The notes below the pieces were generated by a model. That model was not told where the DNA came from. It did no database searches and saw only the letters and a program-made list of their open reading frames with translations. Shown here one piece after another: positions 35,063 through 43,254 of a stretch of 64,000 nt of DNA. Each line of letters begins with the position of its first letter. Positions within the stretch are counted from its first letter, which is position 1. A program made the position numbers and the translations under genes. The stretch is from Methanoregula sp. (lineage in GTDB: Archaea; Halobacteriota; Methanomicrobia; Methanomicrobiales; Methanospirillaceae), in contig NZ_JAQTQD010000014.1 of the NCBI RefSeq assembly GCF_028712425.1, positions 1 through 64,000 on the forward strand, in the 5' to 3' direction.

Positions 35063-35332
35063 ATGCCAGGATTAGATCAAACAGGCCCGGCCGGCGTTGG
35101 TGCCGGCACGGGGAGGGGCATGGGCCCCTGTGGAAGAGGTATGGCCTTCGGGAGAGGATACGGGCAGGGCGCCGGCAGGCGCTTTGGCCGGGGCCGGGGA
35201 TTCTGCCGGTCATTTTTCCCGGAACCGGAACCATTGAGCAAAGATGCACAGAAGCAGCTTCTCGAAGCCGAACTCAAACGCATCGAAGCAGAAAAGACTG
35301 AAATCGAAAAACGGCTTACTTCTCTTGAGTAA
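35063..35332 (+). CDS. DUF5320 family Gly/Arg-rich small protein
   Basis: An 89-aa protein. Start MPGLDQTGPAGVGAGTGRGM is the usual DUF5320 opening; next come Gly/Arg-rich repeats with two Cys (MGPCGRGMAFGRGYGQGAG, RGFCRSFFPE) and a C-terminal coiled coil (KRIEAEKTEIEKRLTSLE). Family members sit with NifX-like, MinD-like and DUF134 genes in anaerobes; the role is unknown. GAGG before the ATG supports this start. Its stop overlaps the next ATG (TAATG). Confidence 0.85.
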   Translation: MPGLDQTGPAGVGAGTGRGMGPCGRGMAFGRGYGQGAGRRFGRGRGFCRSFFPEPEPLSKDAQKQLLEAELKRIEAEKTEIEKRLTSLE

Positions 35333-35622
35333 TGCCGGGAAGACACCGCTGCAGGAGGGTTGGCTGCCAGCCTTCCTTCACATCATTCGGGCCTGCGACA
35401 GCAGGAAGTTCTGAGCCTGAAGAGACAATTCTCACGGTCGATGAGTTTGAAGCACTCCGGCTCAAGGATCTTGAAGGGCTCGGGCAGAACGAATGCGCTG
35501 CGATGATGGAAATTTCGCAGCCGACATTTCACCGTCTCGTGATCTCTGCCCGGAGGAAGGTTGCCGGTGCGCTGACACATGGCAGGACGATCAAGATCGA
35601 AGGCGGGCATTACCGGCTCTGA
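35332..35622 (+). CDS. DUF134/UPF0251 family DNA-binding protein
   Basis: A 96-aa helix-turn-helix protein. TVDEFEALRLKDLEGLGQNE followed by CAAMMEISQPTFHRLVISAR is the sigma-70 region-4-like HTH typical of DUF134; it ends in GRTIKIEGGHYRL. Such proteins accompany Fe-S, NifX-like and MinD gene clusters and are presumed regulators. Translationally coupled to DUF5320. Confidence 0.9.
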   Translation: MPGRHRCRRVGCQPSFTSFGPATAGSSEPEETILTVDEFEALRLKDLEGLGQNECAAMMEISQPTFHRLVISARRKVAGALTHGRTIKIEGGHYRL

Positions 35623-35632
35623 ACCGGCCTTT

Positions 35633-36580
35633 TCACAGGTCTCCCTGATTTATGGAATAAAAAACGCCCCGCTCCATCCGCCGCGAGGTGATCTCACCGG
35701 CACGTTCGAGCGCCCCGAGAATCTTCGCAACCTCGGCGCCGCTCATACCGGTGGTGCGGACAAGGTCTTCCACGATAGAGGGCCGCCGATGGAGTGTTGC
35801 TCGGACCAGGTCTGCTGATCGGGTTTTTGCCTGGAGTGCAGGGTTTACCGTAAGCCGCTGGCCAGCAATCTCAATGCCCGGCCTTCCGAGTGACCTGCGG
35901 ATCTGCTCCAGTTCTGCTTCGGATGCTGCCTCCACCCAACCCTCCGCAGGTGGACGGTCAAGCGTGTTGAGCTGGACGAGGTCCGGGTCAATTCTCCCGA
36001 TTGCGGATCTCAGCCCGGCCAGTTCCTCGTCTGTTGTGTTCAGCCCGGGAACAACAAACACTTCGAGCCAGAGGGCACCGCGGTACCGGGAACGGAATTC
36101 TTCCATACCCCTGATGATCGTATCGATCGTCAGGGACGGGTGGGGGTTGTGGATCCGTTCGAACGTTTTCTGGCAGGTCGTGGTCAGCGTCGGGATGACG
36201 CGATCGGCAGGAAGAAGTTCATTCCGGACACCGGGGTCTGTCAAGAGGCTGCCGTTGGTGAGAACACTCAGCGGATATTCCGGGAACTCGCGTTTTACAA
36301 TGGCAATAACCGGTCCAAGGGACCGGGCGAGCGTCGGTTCACCGGATCCGGCAAGCGTGATCGAATCAAGATGAGGGCGAGTGGCGAGCGCCGTACGGAG
36401 TTCTGCCATAACATCTTCTGCGGGAAAAAAGTCCTGCCGGGTAACGGTCTTTGAGGTAGTATGACCGCACTCGCAATATGCACAGTCATACGAGCAGGTC
36501 TTGAACGGGACAAGGTCGATACCAAGCGAGAGCCCGAGCCTGCGCGAGAGGACCGGCCCGAAGATGTGCTTTGGTGTCAT
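35633..36580 (-). CDS. Radical SAM protein with C-terminal winged helix
   Basis: A 315-aa radical SAM enzyme. The Fe-S cluster site is CSYDCAYCECG, with the pattern Cx3Cx2C, near residue 29; the GSGEPTL motif binds AdoMet. It resembles small archaeal radical SAM proteins with an N-terminal FGPVLSRRLGLSLGIDLVP signature. The last 70 residues (RPSIVEDLVRTTGMSGAEVA, then KILGALERAGEITSRRMERG) form a winged helix. Substrate unknown. It converges with the DUF134 gene and is tandem with the larger DUF134 gene upstream. Confidence 0.9.
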   Translation of the reverse strand: MTPKHIFGPVLSRRLGLSLGIDLVPFKTCSYDCAYCECGHTTSKTVTRQDFFPAEDVMAELRTALATRPHLDSITLAGSGEPTLARSLGPVIAIVKREFPEYPLSVLTNGSLLTDPGVRNELLPADRVIPTLTTTCQKTFERIHNPHPSLTIDTIIRGMEEFRSRYRGALWLEVFVVPGLNTTDEELAGLRSAIGRIDPDLVQLNTLDRPPAEGWVEAASEAELEQIRRSLGRPGIEIAGQRLTVNPALQAKTRSADLVRATLHRRPSIVEDLVRTTGMSGAEVAKILGALERAGEITSRRMERGVFYSINQGDL

Positions 36581-36607
36581 GGCAATCCTCGAAGTTGTGC
36601 TGCAACA

Positions 36608-37045
36608 TTATGCCTGTCCGGCAGGATCCCCTTCTTCCATTTCTGTCGTCTGAGGACAGCGGCCGCCCCCGCGTTTCGGGCAGTCGTGGGTCTCGTCCCG
36701 TTTCGGGCAATGTCCGTTGAGCCTCCGAGTACAAGCTTCCATCTGGATTGCTTTTCCATTGATGATGGCATCTGCAATCTTATGTCGTGCCCCATGGATA
36801 TCCCGCCAGATGGTCTTCCGGGAAACGCCGAGAACGTGAGCGGCTTCTTCCTGTTCCAGATCCTGAAAATCGATCAGGTCCAGTGCAGCGATCTCTTCCG
36901 GCAGGAGCCGGACGACCTCGTTCTTTTCATTCGAGTCGCATTGCGGTGCATAACATCGTCCGGATGAGCCACCTTCGAGCGACCGGTGCATCCGGGGCCG
37001 GCCCCTCCGCCGACAGCATTCTTTGTTCTCACCACTGGGTTCCAA
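36608..37045 (-). CDS. DUF134/UPF0251 family protein with Cys-rich ends
   Basis: A 145-aa protein. RRRGRPRMHRSLEGG then LLPEEIAALDLIDFQDLEQE, AAHVLGVSRKTIWRDIHGAR is the DUF134 helix-turn-helix. N-terminal CC and C-terminal CPKRDETHDCPKRGGGRCP pairs might bind metal or an Fe-S cluster, making it a possible redox-sensing regulator. It apparently starts with TTG at 37045 and overlaps the end of the MinD gene upstream by 17 nt. Confidence 0.83.
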   Translation of the reverse strand: MEPSGENKECCRRRGRPRMHRSLEGGSSGRCYAPQCDSNEKNEVVRLLPEEIAALDLIDFQDLEQEEAAHVLGVSRKTIWRDIHGARHKIADAIINGKAIQMEACTRRLNGHCPKRDETHDCPKRGGGRCPQTTEMEEGDPAGQA

Positions 37046-37910
37046 GGTCCGTCAACTCCTGTTCAAGATTTGATGCCAGTGTTTGAATGGCTTGCGCTGC
37101 CGGGGATGTACCGGTAAGGGTAACTGCCCTGCCATTCCTGACTGCCTCAATCACGGCCGGATCAAAGGGGATCAGGCCGATGACGGGAATATTTTCTTCA
37201 CGGCACCAGGTCCGTATCGTTTCAGTAAGGACCTGCTCCAGATCAAACCGATTGATGGCAACAAGGATCCGGGGCCGGAACTGCCGGCAGACCGCAACCA
37301 CCCGTTTCAGATCATGAAGTCCCGAAATGCTCGGTTCGCTGACCACCAGCACGGCATCCACGCCGCTGATGGTTGAGATGAGCGGGCAGCCGGTCCCGGG
37401 CGGGCCGTCGATGAGGAAGAGATCGCAGTCCCTGTCCTGTTCCATGGCCATTTTCTTTACAGCATGGACAAGCAGCCCGGAATTCCCTGCGCCCGGCACG
37501 AGCCGGGCATGCACGAGATGCCCCCGCTCGGTCTCCGAATAGAAGATCTCCCCGGTCTGTCTCGGCTGCATCGTGATGGCAACGGGACAGACATGGACGC
37601 ACACGGCACACCCCTCGCAGCGGAGCGGAATGACCCGGTAGGTATCCCCGTTGCGCTCAATCGCACCAAACCGGCAGTGTTCCACGCATTTATCACATTG
37701 AGTACAGAGTGCGGTATCAATGACTGCAGTTTTCATCCCCATGAATGGTTCTGTCCGAAGGAGTTTTTGGTTCAGGAGAAGCTCAAGGTTCGCGGCGTCC
37801 ACATCGCAGTCCGCAAGCACACGGTTTTCTTTGAGCAGGTGGGCAAGTGCTGCGGTGATCATCGTCTTTCCCGTGCCCCCCTTGCCGCTGATGACTGCGA
37901 TACGGATCAT
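37029..37910 (-). CDS. MinD-superfamily ATPase with two 4Fe-4S clusters (1)
   Basis: A 293-aa P-loop ATPase with ferredoxin insert. Deviant Walker A SGKGGTGKT near residue 8; then CTQCDKCVEHCRFGAI and CEGCAVCVHVCPVAI, each a 4Fe-4S motif; LFLIDGPPGTGCPLIST is the Walker B/A' region. Often found as tandem pairs with NifX-like proteins; presumed to load or move a metal cofactor. Start at MIRIAVISG, which overlaps the stop of the second copy by 4 nt. Confidence 0.92.
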   Translation of the reverse strand: MIRIAVISGKGGTGKTMITAALAHLLKENRVLADCDVDAANLELLLNQKLLRTEPFMGMKTAVIDTALCTQCDKCVEHCRFGAIERNGDTYRVIPLRCEGCAVCVHVCPVAITMQPRQTGEIFYSETERGHLVHARLVPGAGNSGLLVHAVKKMAMEQDRDCDLFLIDGPPGTGCPLISTISGVDAVLVVSEPSISGLHDLKRVVAVCRQFRPRILVAINRFDLEQVLTETIRTWCREENIPVIGLIPFDPAVIEAVRNGRAVTLTGTSPAAQAIQTLASNLEQELTDLGTQW

Positions 37911-38758
37911 CGCTCCACCCCGGCAAGCGCCCTGCATTTTAAGAAGAGCGAGTAGAAATCCTTCTGCCACTCGGGCCGCACGCGGCAGAGAAGATCGCCC
38001 CGGTTCTGGATTGCTGCGATATCGCGGCTGAAGGGGATGGTTATCAGGATGTCGAGGTCATTATCAGTACAGAACCGGAGGGTCTCATCGTCCTTCCCAT
38101 CACTCCGGTTAATGACCACGCCCGCAGGGACACCCAGCCGGGCGGCAACATCCACGGCAAGCTGCAGATCATGCAGCCCGAACGGGGTGGACTCCGTGAC
38201 AAGGACACAGGCATCACATCCGTCCAGTGCCTCGACAACCGGGCATGATGTGCCCGGCGCTGTATCGATGATAACGAGAGGATCCTTTTCAGCCTGTTTC
38301 TTAGCCTCCCGGATAACCGGGACCGCATGGGGACTGCCCGTGTCCAGCGTTCCTGATATCAGTTTCAGGCCGGGCTGCGGGTTCGATACGGAAAGCATGC
38401 CGATCCGCTTCGGCTCTTCATGGATAGCATCGTTCGGGCAGACCAGCATGCATCCTCCGCAGGAATGGCAGAGCTCGGAAAAGAAGAGGATACGGTCTGG
38501 CAGGACAGTCAGGGCACCATACTGGCAGAACTCCCCGCACTTCCCGCAGTGCTGGCACACAATTTCGTCGATAACCGGCACCGGCATGGTGATTTCCCGC
38601 GCTGAGGCGGGTGCCGGAAAGAAGAGGTGGAGGTTGGGCTCCTCAACATCGCAGTCAACAAGAGTGACCTGCCCGGTCCACGCAAGCGTATAGGCAAGGT
38701 TTGCCGCCACCATGCTCTTGCCGGTCCCGCCTTTCCCGCTCGCTATTGCAAGTTTCAT
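37907..38758 (-). CDS. MinD-superfamily ATPase with two 4Fe-4S clusters (2)
   Basis: A 283-aa paralogue of the preceding one. SGKGGTGKSMVAANLAYTLA, then CQHCGKCGEFCQYGAL and CHSCGGCMLVCPNDAI, and IIDTAPGTSCPVVEALDGCD. Tandem genes of this type probably form a heterodimer. It is the first of a run of four minus-strand genes (MinD, MinD, DUF134, radical SAM), the first three overlapping and radical SAM 27 bp downstream. Confidence 0.92.
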   Translation of the reverse strand: MKLAIASGKGGTGKSMVAANLAYTLAWTGQVTLVDCDVEEPNLHLFFPAPASAREITMPVPVIDEIVCQHCGKCGEFCQYGALTVLPDRILFFSELCHSCGGCMLVCPNDAIHEEPKRIGMLSVSNPQPGLKLISGTLDTGSPHAVPVIREAKKQAEKDPLVIIDTAPGTSCPVVEALDGCDACVLVTESTPFGLHDLQLAVDVAARLGVPAGVVINRSDGKDDETLRFCTDNDLDILITIPFSRDIAAIQNRGDLLCRVRPEWQKDFYSLFLKCRALAGVER

Positions 38759-38818
38759 GTTTTCCTCAAGGGAGCATCCCGGATAATTCCGTGAACGGTT
38801 CCCGTGCCGGTCCTCGCT

Positions 38819-39154
38819 TTATGCAGATTGTTCAAGGGTCTTTTTCGAAAACTGATCGAATGCATCCCTGACCGTTCCACCATCCCGATAAGTGTACATT
38901 ACGATCCCCGCGGCTGCAAGCACTTCCCGTGCATTCCCGCCAACCTGCCCGCTGACCAGTGCTCTGACATGGTTCGCGATGAGAACCTGGGCGGCCTTCG
39001 GGCCAACACCGCCCCCGCCATCCGCGAACGGGTTCTGGATTGCTTCAAAGGAGCCGGTCTCACTCTCGACAAGGATAAAATACGGTGCGCGCCCGAAACG
39101 CTCTTCTGTCTGGGCGTCCAGGGTGGTTCCTTTTGCAGTAAAACAGATCTTCAT
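38819..39154 (-). CDS. NifX/NifB-associated cofactor-binding protein 2
   Basis: A 111-aa protein of the dinitrogenase cofactor family: MKICFTAKGTTLDAQTEERF, GRAPYFILVESETGSFEAIQ, VRALVSGQVGGNAREVLAAA. The HFGHC loop is replaced by ERFGRAPY. Start at MKICF (39154); the upstream ATG at 39178 lies inside the conserved operator. The MinD pair follows 60 nt downstream on the same strand, suggesting one transcript. Confidence 0.88.
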   Translation of the reverse strand: MKICFTAKGTTLDAQTEERFGRAPYFILVESETGSFEAIQNPFADGGGGVGPKAAQVLIANHVRALVSGQVGGNAREVLAAAGIVMYTYRDGGTVRDAFDQFSKKTLEQSA

Positions 39155-39170
39155 GGTTGTTCCCTTATTT

Positions 39171-39190
39171 TTACTCATATGCGCATAAAT
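39171..39190 (-). promoter_or_regulatory. Shared palindromic operator upstream of NifX-like 2
   Basis: TTACTCATATGCGCATAAAT, identical over its first 19-20 bases to the block before NifX-like 1 (34140-34159). The palindrome TATGCGCATA is at 39178-39187. A TTTAAATC element lies just upstream on the minus strand. Confidence 0.65.
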
Positions 39191-39320
39191 GATTTAAACT
39201 ATCACATCCTACACAGAATTCTCAAACCGCGCAGGTCACATTTTCCTATCCCCACTGGTTTGAATAAAAAATGCATTGGAGTGAATACCCGCTATACCAG
39301 ATTCCGCAGCAACCCCAGAA

Positions 39321-39797
39321 TTGTTCACCTTTGTCCCGATTGGAACCGTTCATTCCCCGTTTTCCGATATCGCTGGTATGCCGATCCAGCCCAACGGGGC
39401 ACGCGGCATACAAGGGAGCATTGAAATCCGACAGGAGTTCGTTGCAGGCCTGAGGGACCTGGAAGAATTCACCCACGTTATTCTTATCTATGCACTCCAC
39501 CGGTGCACCGGGTATTCCCTGGAGGTAAAACCCTTCCTGGACCCGGAACCCCACGGGATATTTGCAACAAGGGCACCCCGGCGGCCGAATGCCATCGGCC
39601 TATCAGTAGTCCGGCTCGCCGGTATTCAGGGAAACCGGCTTGAGATTGAGGATGTGGACATCCTTGACGGGACGCCGCTCTTGGACATCAAGCCCTACGT
39701 ACCCGCGTTCGACTCGTACTGCGAAGCAAAGGCCGGCTGGTTCGATACGGTCTCCCATAACGCGACTACAATCAGGTCGGACGGGCGGTTCCGCTAG
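39321..39797 (+). CDS. trmO: tRNA (N6-threonylcarbamoyl-A37) methyltransferase, TrmO/TsaA
   Basis: AdoMet-dependent methylation of t6A37 in tRNA. A 158-aa beta-barrel protein with TVHSPFSDIAGMPIQP, DLEEFTHVILIYALHR and the conserved FATRAPRRPNAIGLSVVRLA. It apparently starts with TTG (39321). Convergent with NifX-like 3; their 3' ends overlap by 26 nt. Archaeal TrmO homologues may have other substrates; I keep the family call. Confidence 0.88.
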   Translation: MFTFVPIGTVHSPFSDIAGMPIQPNGARGIQGSIEIRQEFVAGLRDLEEFTHVILIYALHRCTGYSLEVKPFLDPEPHGIFATRAPRRPNAIGLSVVRLAGIQGNRLEIEDVDILDGTPLLDIKPYVPAFDSYCEAKAGWFDTVSHNATTIRSDGRFR

Positions 39798-40131
39798 CTC
39801 CTTTTTCTTCCTGACTCCCGAGATACTCGTCGATAGCCTGCCGGACCGTTCCCGGTCCGTTGTAAAGATACAGTGAGATGTCCGAACCGCTCAGGAGGGC
39901 ACGGGCATTTTCTCCGATCTCACCAGTGATGACCGCATCCAGCCCGTTGTTCTTCAGGAGCCGGACCGCGTTCTGGCCGATCCGTGTGTCGCTGATGACA
40001 AACCCGTTCCGGATCGCCTCCGACTTACCGGTCAGGGAATTATAGAATAGAAAATACGGTGCCCGTGCAAAGTGGCGTTCGAACGCACTCTCCAGCATCT
40101 TGCCCCGTGCCGTGATACAGATTTTCATCAT
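39772..40131 (-). CDS. NifX/NifB-associated cofactor-binding protein 3
   Basis: A 119-aa third family member: MKICITARGKMLESAFERHF, ARAPYFLFYNSLTGKSEAIR, NGLDAVITGEIGENARALLS. The start may be either of two adjacent ATG codons (40131 or 40128). It is closest in plan to copy 2. It has its own partial operator upstream, so all three copies seem co-regulated although spaced over 6 kb. Confidence 0.87.
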   Translation of the reverse strand: MMKICITARGKMLESAFERHFARAPYFLFYNSLTGKSEAIRNGFVISDTRIGQNAVRLLKNNGLDAVITGEIGENARALLSGSDISLYLYNGPGTVRQAIDEYLGSQEEKGASGTARPT

Positions 40132-40145
40132 CTGCCTCTCGTATT

Positions 40146-40160
40146 ATTACTCATATGCGC
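40146..40160 (-). promoter_or_regulatory. Shared operator upstream of NifX-like 3 (half degenerate)
   Basis: ATTACTCATATGCGC matches the other two sites, but the following ATAAAT is changed to GAAAT, so the palindrome keeps one half plus the centre. Position relative to the start (about 15-30 nt) is close to that of copy 2. Confidence 0.55.
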
Positions 40161-40223
40161 GAAATACCTTAAATCTTGGTATACGGGCATGGGGGTACGA
40201 CAAAACACGATGTCTGCCCGTCA

Positions 40224-40550
40224 TTAGCCGGGCTTGTTGCAGCCCCAGATGGGGTCGTCCCCGAACCGGCTCATCCAGAATTCCCGGGAATCATACGAAG
40301 TGCCGGTCCGGATCTCCCCTGGCCCAAAGGAGATTTCATAATTCATGCAATAATCCATGAGAATTTCATACGCTTGCCTGATGCGGATGAAGGTTTCATG
40401 AGCGATTTCCGGATCGTGATCAGCTACATCCGGGTGCCACTCTTTTGCCAGTTCCCGGAACCGGGCATGGATCCCGTTCAGGCTCGCTTTGCCAGGGATT
40501 CCAAGGACCTTTGCAGTTTCCGGAACGGTCAGGGTCTGCCGGTGTGCCAT
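40224..40550 (-). CDS. J-domain (DnaJ-like) protein
   Basis: A 108-aa protein with a J-domain: AKVLGIPGKASLNGIHARFR, ELAKEWHPDVADHD with the HPD tripeptide, and FIRIRQAYEILMDY. The rest is a short acidic tail. It would stimulate an Hsp70 ATPase, perhaps in metal-cluster assembly given the neighbours (inference). Gene start at MAHRQTLTV. Confidence 0.88.
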   Translation of the reverse strand: MAHRQTLTVPETAKVLGIPGKASLNGIHARFRELAKEWHPDVADHDPEIAHETFIRIRQAYEILMDYCMNYEISFGPGEIRTGTSYDSREFWMSRFGDDPIWGCNKPG

Positions 40551-40642
40551 GAGGAGACCGTTGGCAGAAACCTGAACTAATACCTCACGGTGTCATGGGC
40601 TAGGGCGAAAGAACTATTCCCCGGACAACCCGATCGTTCTGC

Positions 40643-41494
40643 ATGACATCCCGGCTCGCCCTCACAATCCTTGTCGATAATACCACCCTCACAGATCGCG
40701 ATTTCGCAGGAGAGCCCGGGCTCTCGTTCTTCATCGAGACTGCCAGAAAAAGGATCCTGTTCGATACCGGCCTCTCCGATCTCTTCCTTGCAAACACCAC
40801 AAAGATGGGCATCTGTCTCGAGGATCTGGATTTCCTTGTCTTGTCGCATGGCCATATCGATCACACCGGGGGTCTCGCTCCGCTGATCCGTCACCTTGAT
40901 GATGCAACAATAGACGGGAGGCAGCCCCGGGTGCCGGAACTTGTTGCCCATCCCCACTGCTTCTGGCCAAAGGAGAAAAACCAGAAGAGCAACGGTTCCG
41001 TGGTGAGCGAGGAGGAGGCCCGGCTGAATTTCCCGCTCCATCTCTCCGATGTGCCGGTGTGGCTAACGGAAGATCTGGTATTCCTCGGAGAGATTCCCCG
41101 GAACCTTGCATTTGAACAAGGCGAGGCAGAAGCACGTATGGTCCACTGTCCGGACAAAACGATCGTGCCGGATACCCTTCCTGACGACACGGCCTTTGCA
41201 TTCCGTTCAGCCAAAGGACTCGTCATCATCACGGGCTGTTCGCATGCCGGGATCTGCAACATCACGGAGCAGGCCCGGGAAGTCTGCGGTGACAACCGGG
41301 TTGCAGCCATTATCGGGGGGCTGCATCTCCTCAACCCACGGCCGCAGCGATTGAAGATGACCGGGGAGTATCTCCGCAAGATCCAGCCGGACACCCTGTA
41401 TGCCTGCCACTGCACATCACTTGCCGCAAAGATCGCCCTTGTAAAATACTGCACGGTGCAGGAAGCCGGCGTGGGGACGCGGCTGGAGTGGTGA
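40643..41494 (+). CDS. MBL-fold metallo-hydrolase
   Basis: A 283-aa metallo-beta-lactamase-fold protein with the metal site LVLSHGHIDHTGGLAPL, a later ITGCSHAGICNITEQA and GGLHLLNPR. The HxHxDH motif and this layout match the subgroup named after the methanopterin-pathway enzyme (7,8-dihydropterin-6-methyl-4-(beta-D-ribofuranosyl)-aminobenzene-5'-phosphate synthase). That specific activity is not proven for most members. It converges with the CooC gene. Confidence 0.9.
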   Translation: MTSRLALTILVDNTTLTDRDFAGEPGLSFFIETARKRILFDTGLSDLFLANTTKMGICLEDLDFLVLSHGHIDHTGGLAPLIRHLDDATIDGRQPRVPELVAHPHCFWPKEKNQKSNGSVVSEEEARLNFPLHLSDVPVWLTEDLVFLGEIPRNLAFEQGEAEARMVHCPDKTIVPDTLPDDTAFAFRSAKGLVIITGCSHAGICNITEQAREVCGDNRVAAIIGGLHLLNPRPQRLKMTGEYLRKIQPDTLYACHCTSLAAKIALVKYCTVQEAGVGTRLEW

Positions 41495-41528
41495 GGGGAA
41501 ATCCCCCGGGACCCCCGCTCTTGACAAA

Positions 41529-42419
41529 TCACCGTGTCCCGTACTTCTCCAGAGTATCACGGATACGGGCGAGTTCCTCAAGAATCGGCGGGGGCGGGGT
41601 GCAGGAGAGGAGCGGCAGGACGCCGGGATCGCATTCATTCATGCCCTCTTCGTAGGGCAGCCAGAACTGTTCTGAGAAGAGGCCGATATCATCGCACAGG
41701 ATTTTCAGCACCTTCTCCCTGTCCCTGCCGGACCGCACCCGGTTGACAACCAGGTGGAGGTGGGGGATCCCCAGTTCCCGGGCGAGCACGGCCGCGTGTT
41801 TCACAACGGTCACCGCGTTGAAACTCGGGTCCGTCACGAGCAGGGCCTGGCCGAACCCCTTTGCCAGGGAGCGGCCGAAGTGCTCTACGCCGGCCTGGGT
41901 GTCCATGAGGATGACCTCGCCCTTCCGGAGGTTGATGTACCGTATGACCGCTTCGAGCAGGGTGTTCTCCGGGCAGAGGCAGCCGGTGGCGGCCTGCACC
42001 ACCGTCCCCATGACGAGGATCTTCACGCCGCCCGGTCCGGTCACCCCGAAGCGGTCCACCACGTCCGAGACATCCGGGTTCAGCGTCAGCATGAGCCCCC
42101 AGCCGGCCCCAGGGCGGGCGCCGGTCTTCTCCTCGATGTAGTCGAGGTTTTTTGTCAGCGGCACGATCCCGCCGCCTCCATCCTGCGGCATGCCGAGTGC
42201 AAAGGGGAGGTTCATCTGCGGGTCCTCGTCGACAGCAAGCGCAGTGTACCCGCTCCGTGCGAAGAGATGGGTGAGGAGGGCGGTAACCGTGGTCTTCCCG
42301 ACCCCTCCTTTTCCCGTGACAACGACCCGGAACCCCTGATCGTTTCCCGGGCGGGCGTTCCGGTTGAGCGCATGCGCAGCGGCGAGGACCTTCTCCCGCT
42401 GCCTGCCGGCATCAGGCAT
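41529..42419 (-). CDS. cooC: CO dehydrogenase maturation ATPase CooC
   Basis: Nickel-inserting P-loop ATPase for the CODH active site. TGKGGVGKTTVTALLTHLFA is the deviant Walker A, LAVDEDPQMNLPFALGM a conserved Asp region, TGCLCPENTLLEAVIRYINL holds the CxC metal site of CooC dimers, and VILMDTQAGVEHFGRSLAKG is the A' region. 296 aa from MPDAGRQRE, which overlaps the upstream gene by 8 nt. It is the last gene of the CO operon. Confidence 0.92.
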   Translation of the reverse strand: MPDAGRQREKVLAAAHALNRNARPGNDQGFRVVVTGKGGVGKTTVTALLTHLFARSGYTALAVDEDPQMNLPFALGMPQDGGGGIVPLTKNLDYIEEKTGARPGAGWGLMLTLNPDVSDVVDRFGVTGPGGVKILVMGTVVQAATGCLCPENTLLEAVIRYINLRKGEVILMDTQAGVEHFGRSLAKGFGQALLVTDPSFNAVTVVKHAAVLARELGIPHLHLVVNRVRSGRDREKVLKILCDDIGLFSEQFWLPYEEGMNECDPGVLPLLSCTPPPPILEELARIRDTLEKYGTR

Positions 42420-43254
42420 GGTTGCCGGCACCGCCCTGTCGTGCAAGGATCTCCCGTTCTGCGATCTGTTTTCCCCGGCATGACGGGCAGAGGCCGGCCA
42501 GTTCACGTTCCAGCTGCGGGTCGAGGGCGGAAAGGGTCCGGGCCGCCAGTTCCTTCGGCGCATAATACCTCCCGCAGCAGTCACACTGCGCCAGCGGGAC
42601 GCGGGTGCCGCTCCATGACTTCATGACACGTTCGCTGCCGCTGTCCTCCATGACGATGGCGTGCGTCGGGCAGACCTTCACGCAGGCGCCGCAACCATAA
42701 CAGTCGGCCGAGGGTTCGAGGAACGGCGTGTTGACTTCCGTGTAGGGCCCGCGGTTGATGAACCCGATCGCACCTGCGCCCATGATCTCCGTGCAGGCCC
42801 GGACGCAGAGGCCGCAGAGCACGCATTTCCCGCCAAGCGGGTCGTCCGTCTCCATCTTTTTGAGGAAACGAGTCTTCATTACTCCGTACCGGGCTGCCAT
42901 CTCTTTAATGACCTCCGATTTCGGGGCTTCTGCAAGGTAGAGCTCTAAAAGGATGGCACGGTGCTTTGTGACCGTGGGCGTGTCCGTTGTGACCTCGAGC
43001 CCTTCGGCCACCCGCAGCGTGCAGGCCGTGACCATCTCTCTCTTCCCGTGCTTTCCCGCCTCAACAAAGCAGAGCCGGCACGCCCCGTACGGGTCGAGCG
43101 ACTCCTCATGGCAGAGATGGGGAATGGGAATGCCTTCCCGAATTGCAACGGAGAGTACGGTCTCGCCCTCTTCCGCACGGTACTGCCTGCCGTTGATGGT
43201 CACCCTTACCGGTTTTCCCGGAACGTGATCTTTTCCGGCACTCCCGTATATCAT
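42412..43254 (-). CDS. 2Fe-2S/4Fe-4S electron-transfer subunit (HndD/NuoG N-terminus-like)
   Basis: A 280-aa protein that looks like the N-terminal cluster domains of HndD or NuoG without the catalytic half. A 2Fe-2S fold with HLCHEESLDPYGACRLCFVE ... VTACTLRV; two 4Fe-4S motifs CVLCGLCVRACTEI and CYGCGACVKVCPTHAI; and a C-terminal pair CDCCGRYYAP and LCPSCRGKQ. It would relay electrons between the CO dehydrogenase side and the flavin subunit. It overlaps its upstream neighbour by ATGA and cooC by 8 nt. Confidence 0.9.
   Translation of the reverse strand: MIYGSAGKDHVPGKPVRVTINGRQYRAEEGETVLSVAIREGIPIPHLCHEESLDPYGACRLCFVEAGKHGKREMVTACTLRVAEGLEVTTDTPTVTKHRAILLELYLAEAPKSEVIKEMAARYGVMKTRFLKKMETDDPLGGKCVLCGLCVRACTEIMGAGAIGFINRGPYTEVNTPFLEPSADCYGCGACVKVCPTHAIVMEDSGSERVMKSWSGTRVPLAQCDCCGRYYAPKELAARTLSALDPQLERELAGLCPSCRGKQIAEREILARQGGAGNHA

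Noticed and set aside
39155-39178. Upstream start of NifX-like 2 (MSKNKGTT)
   Set aside because: It lies within the operator shared by three genes; MKICF matches the starts of the paralogues.
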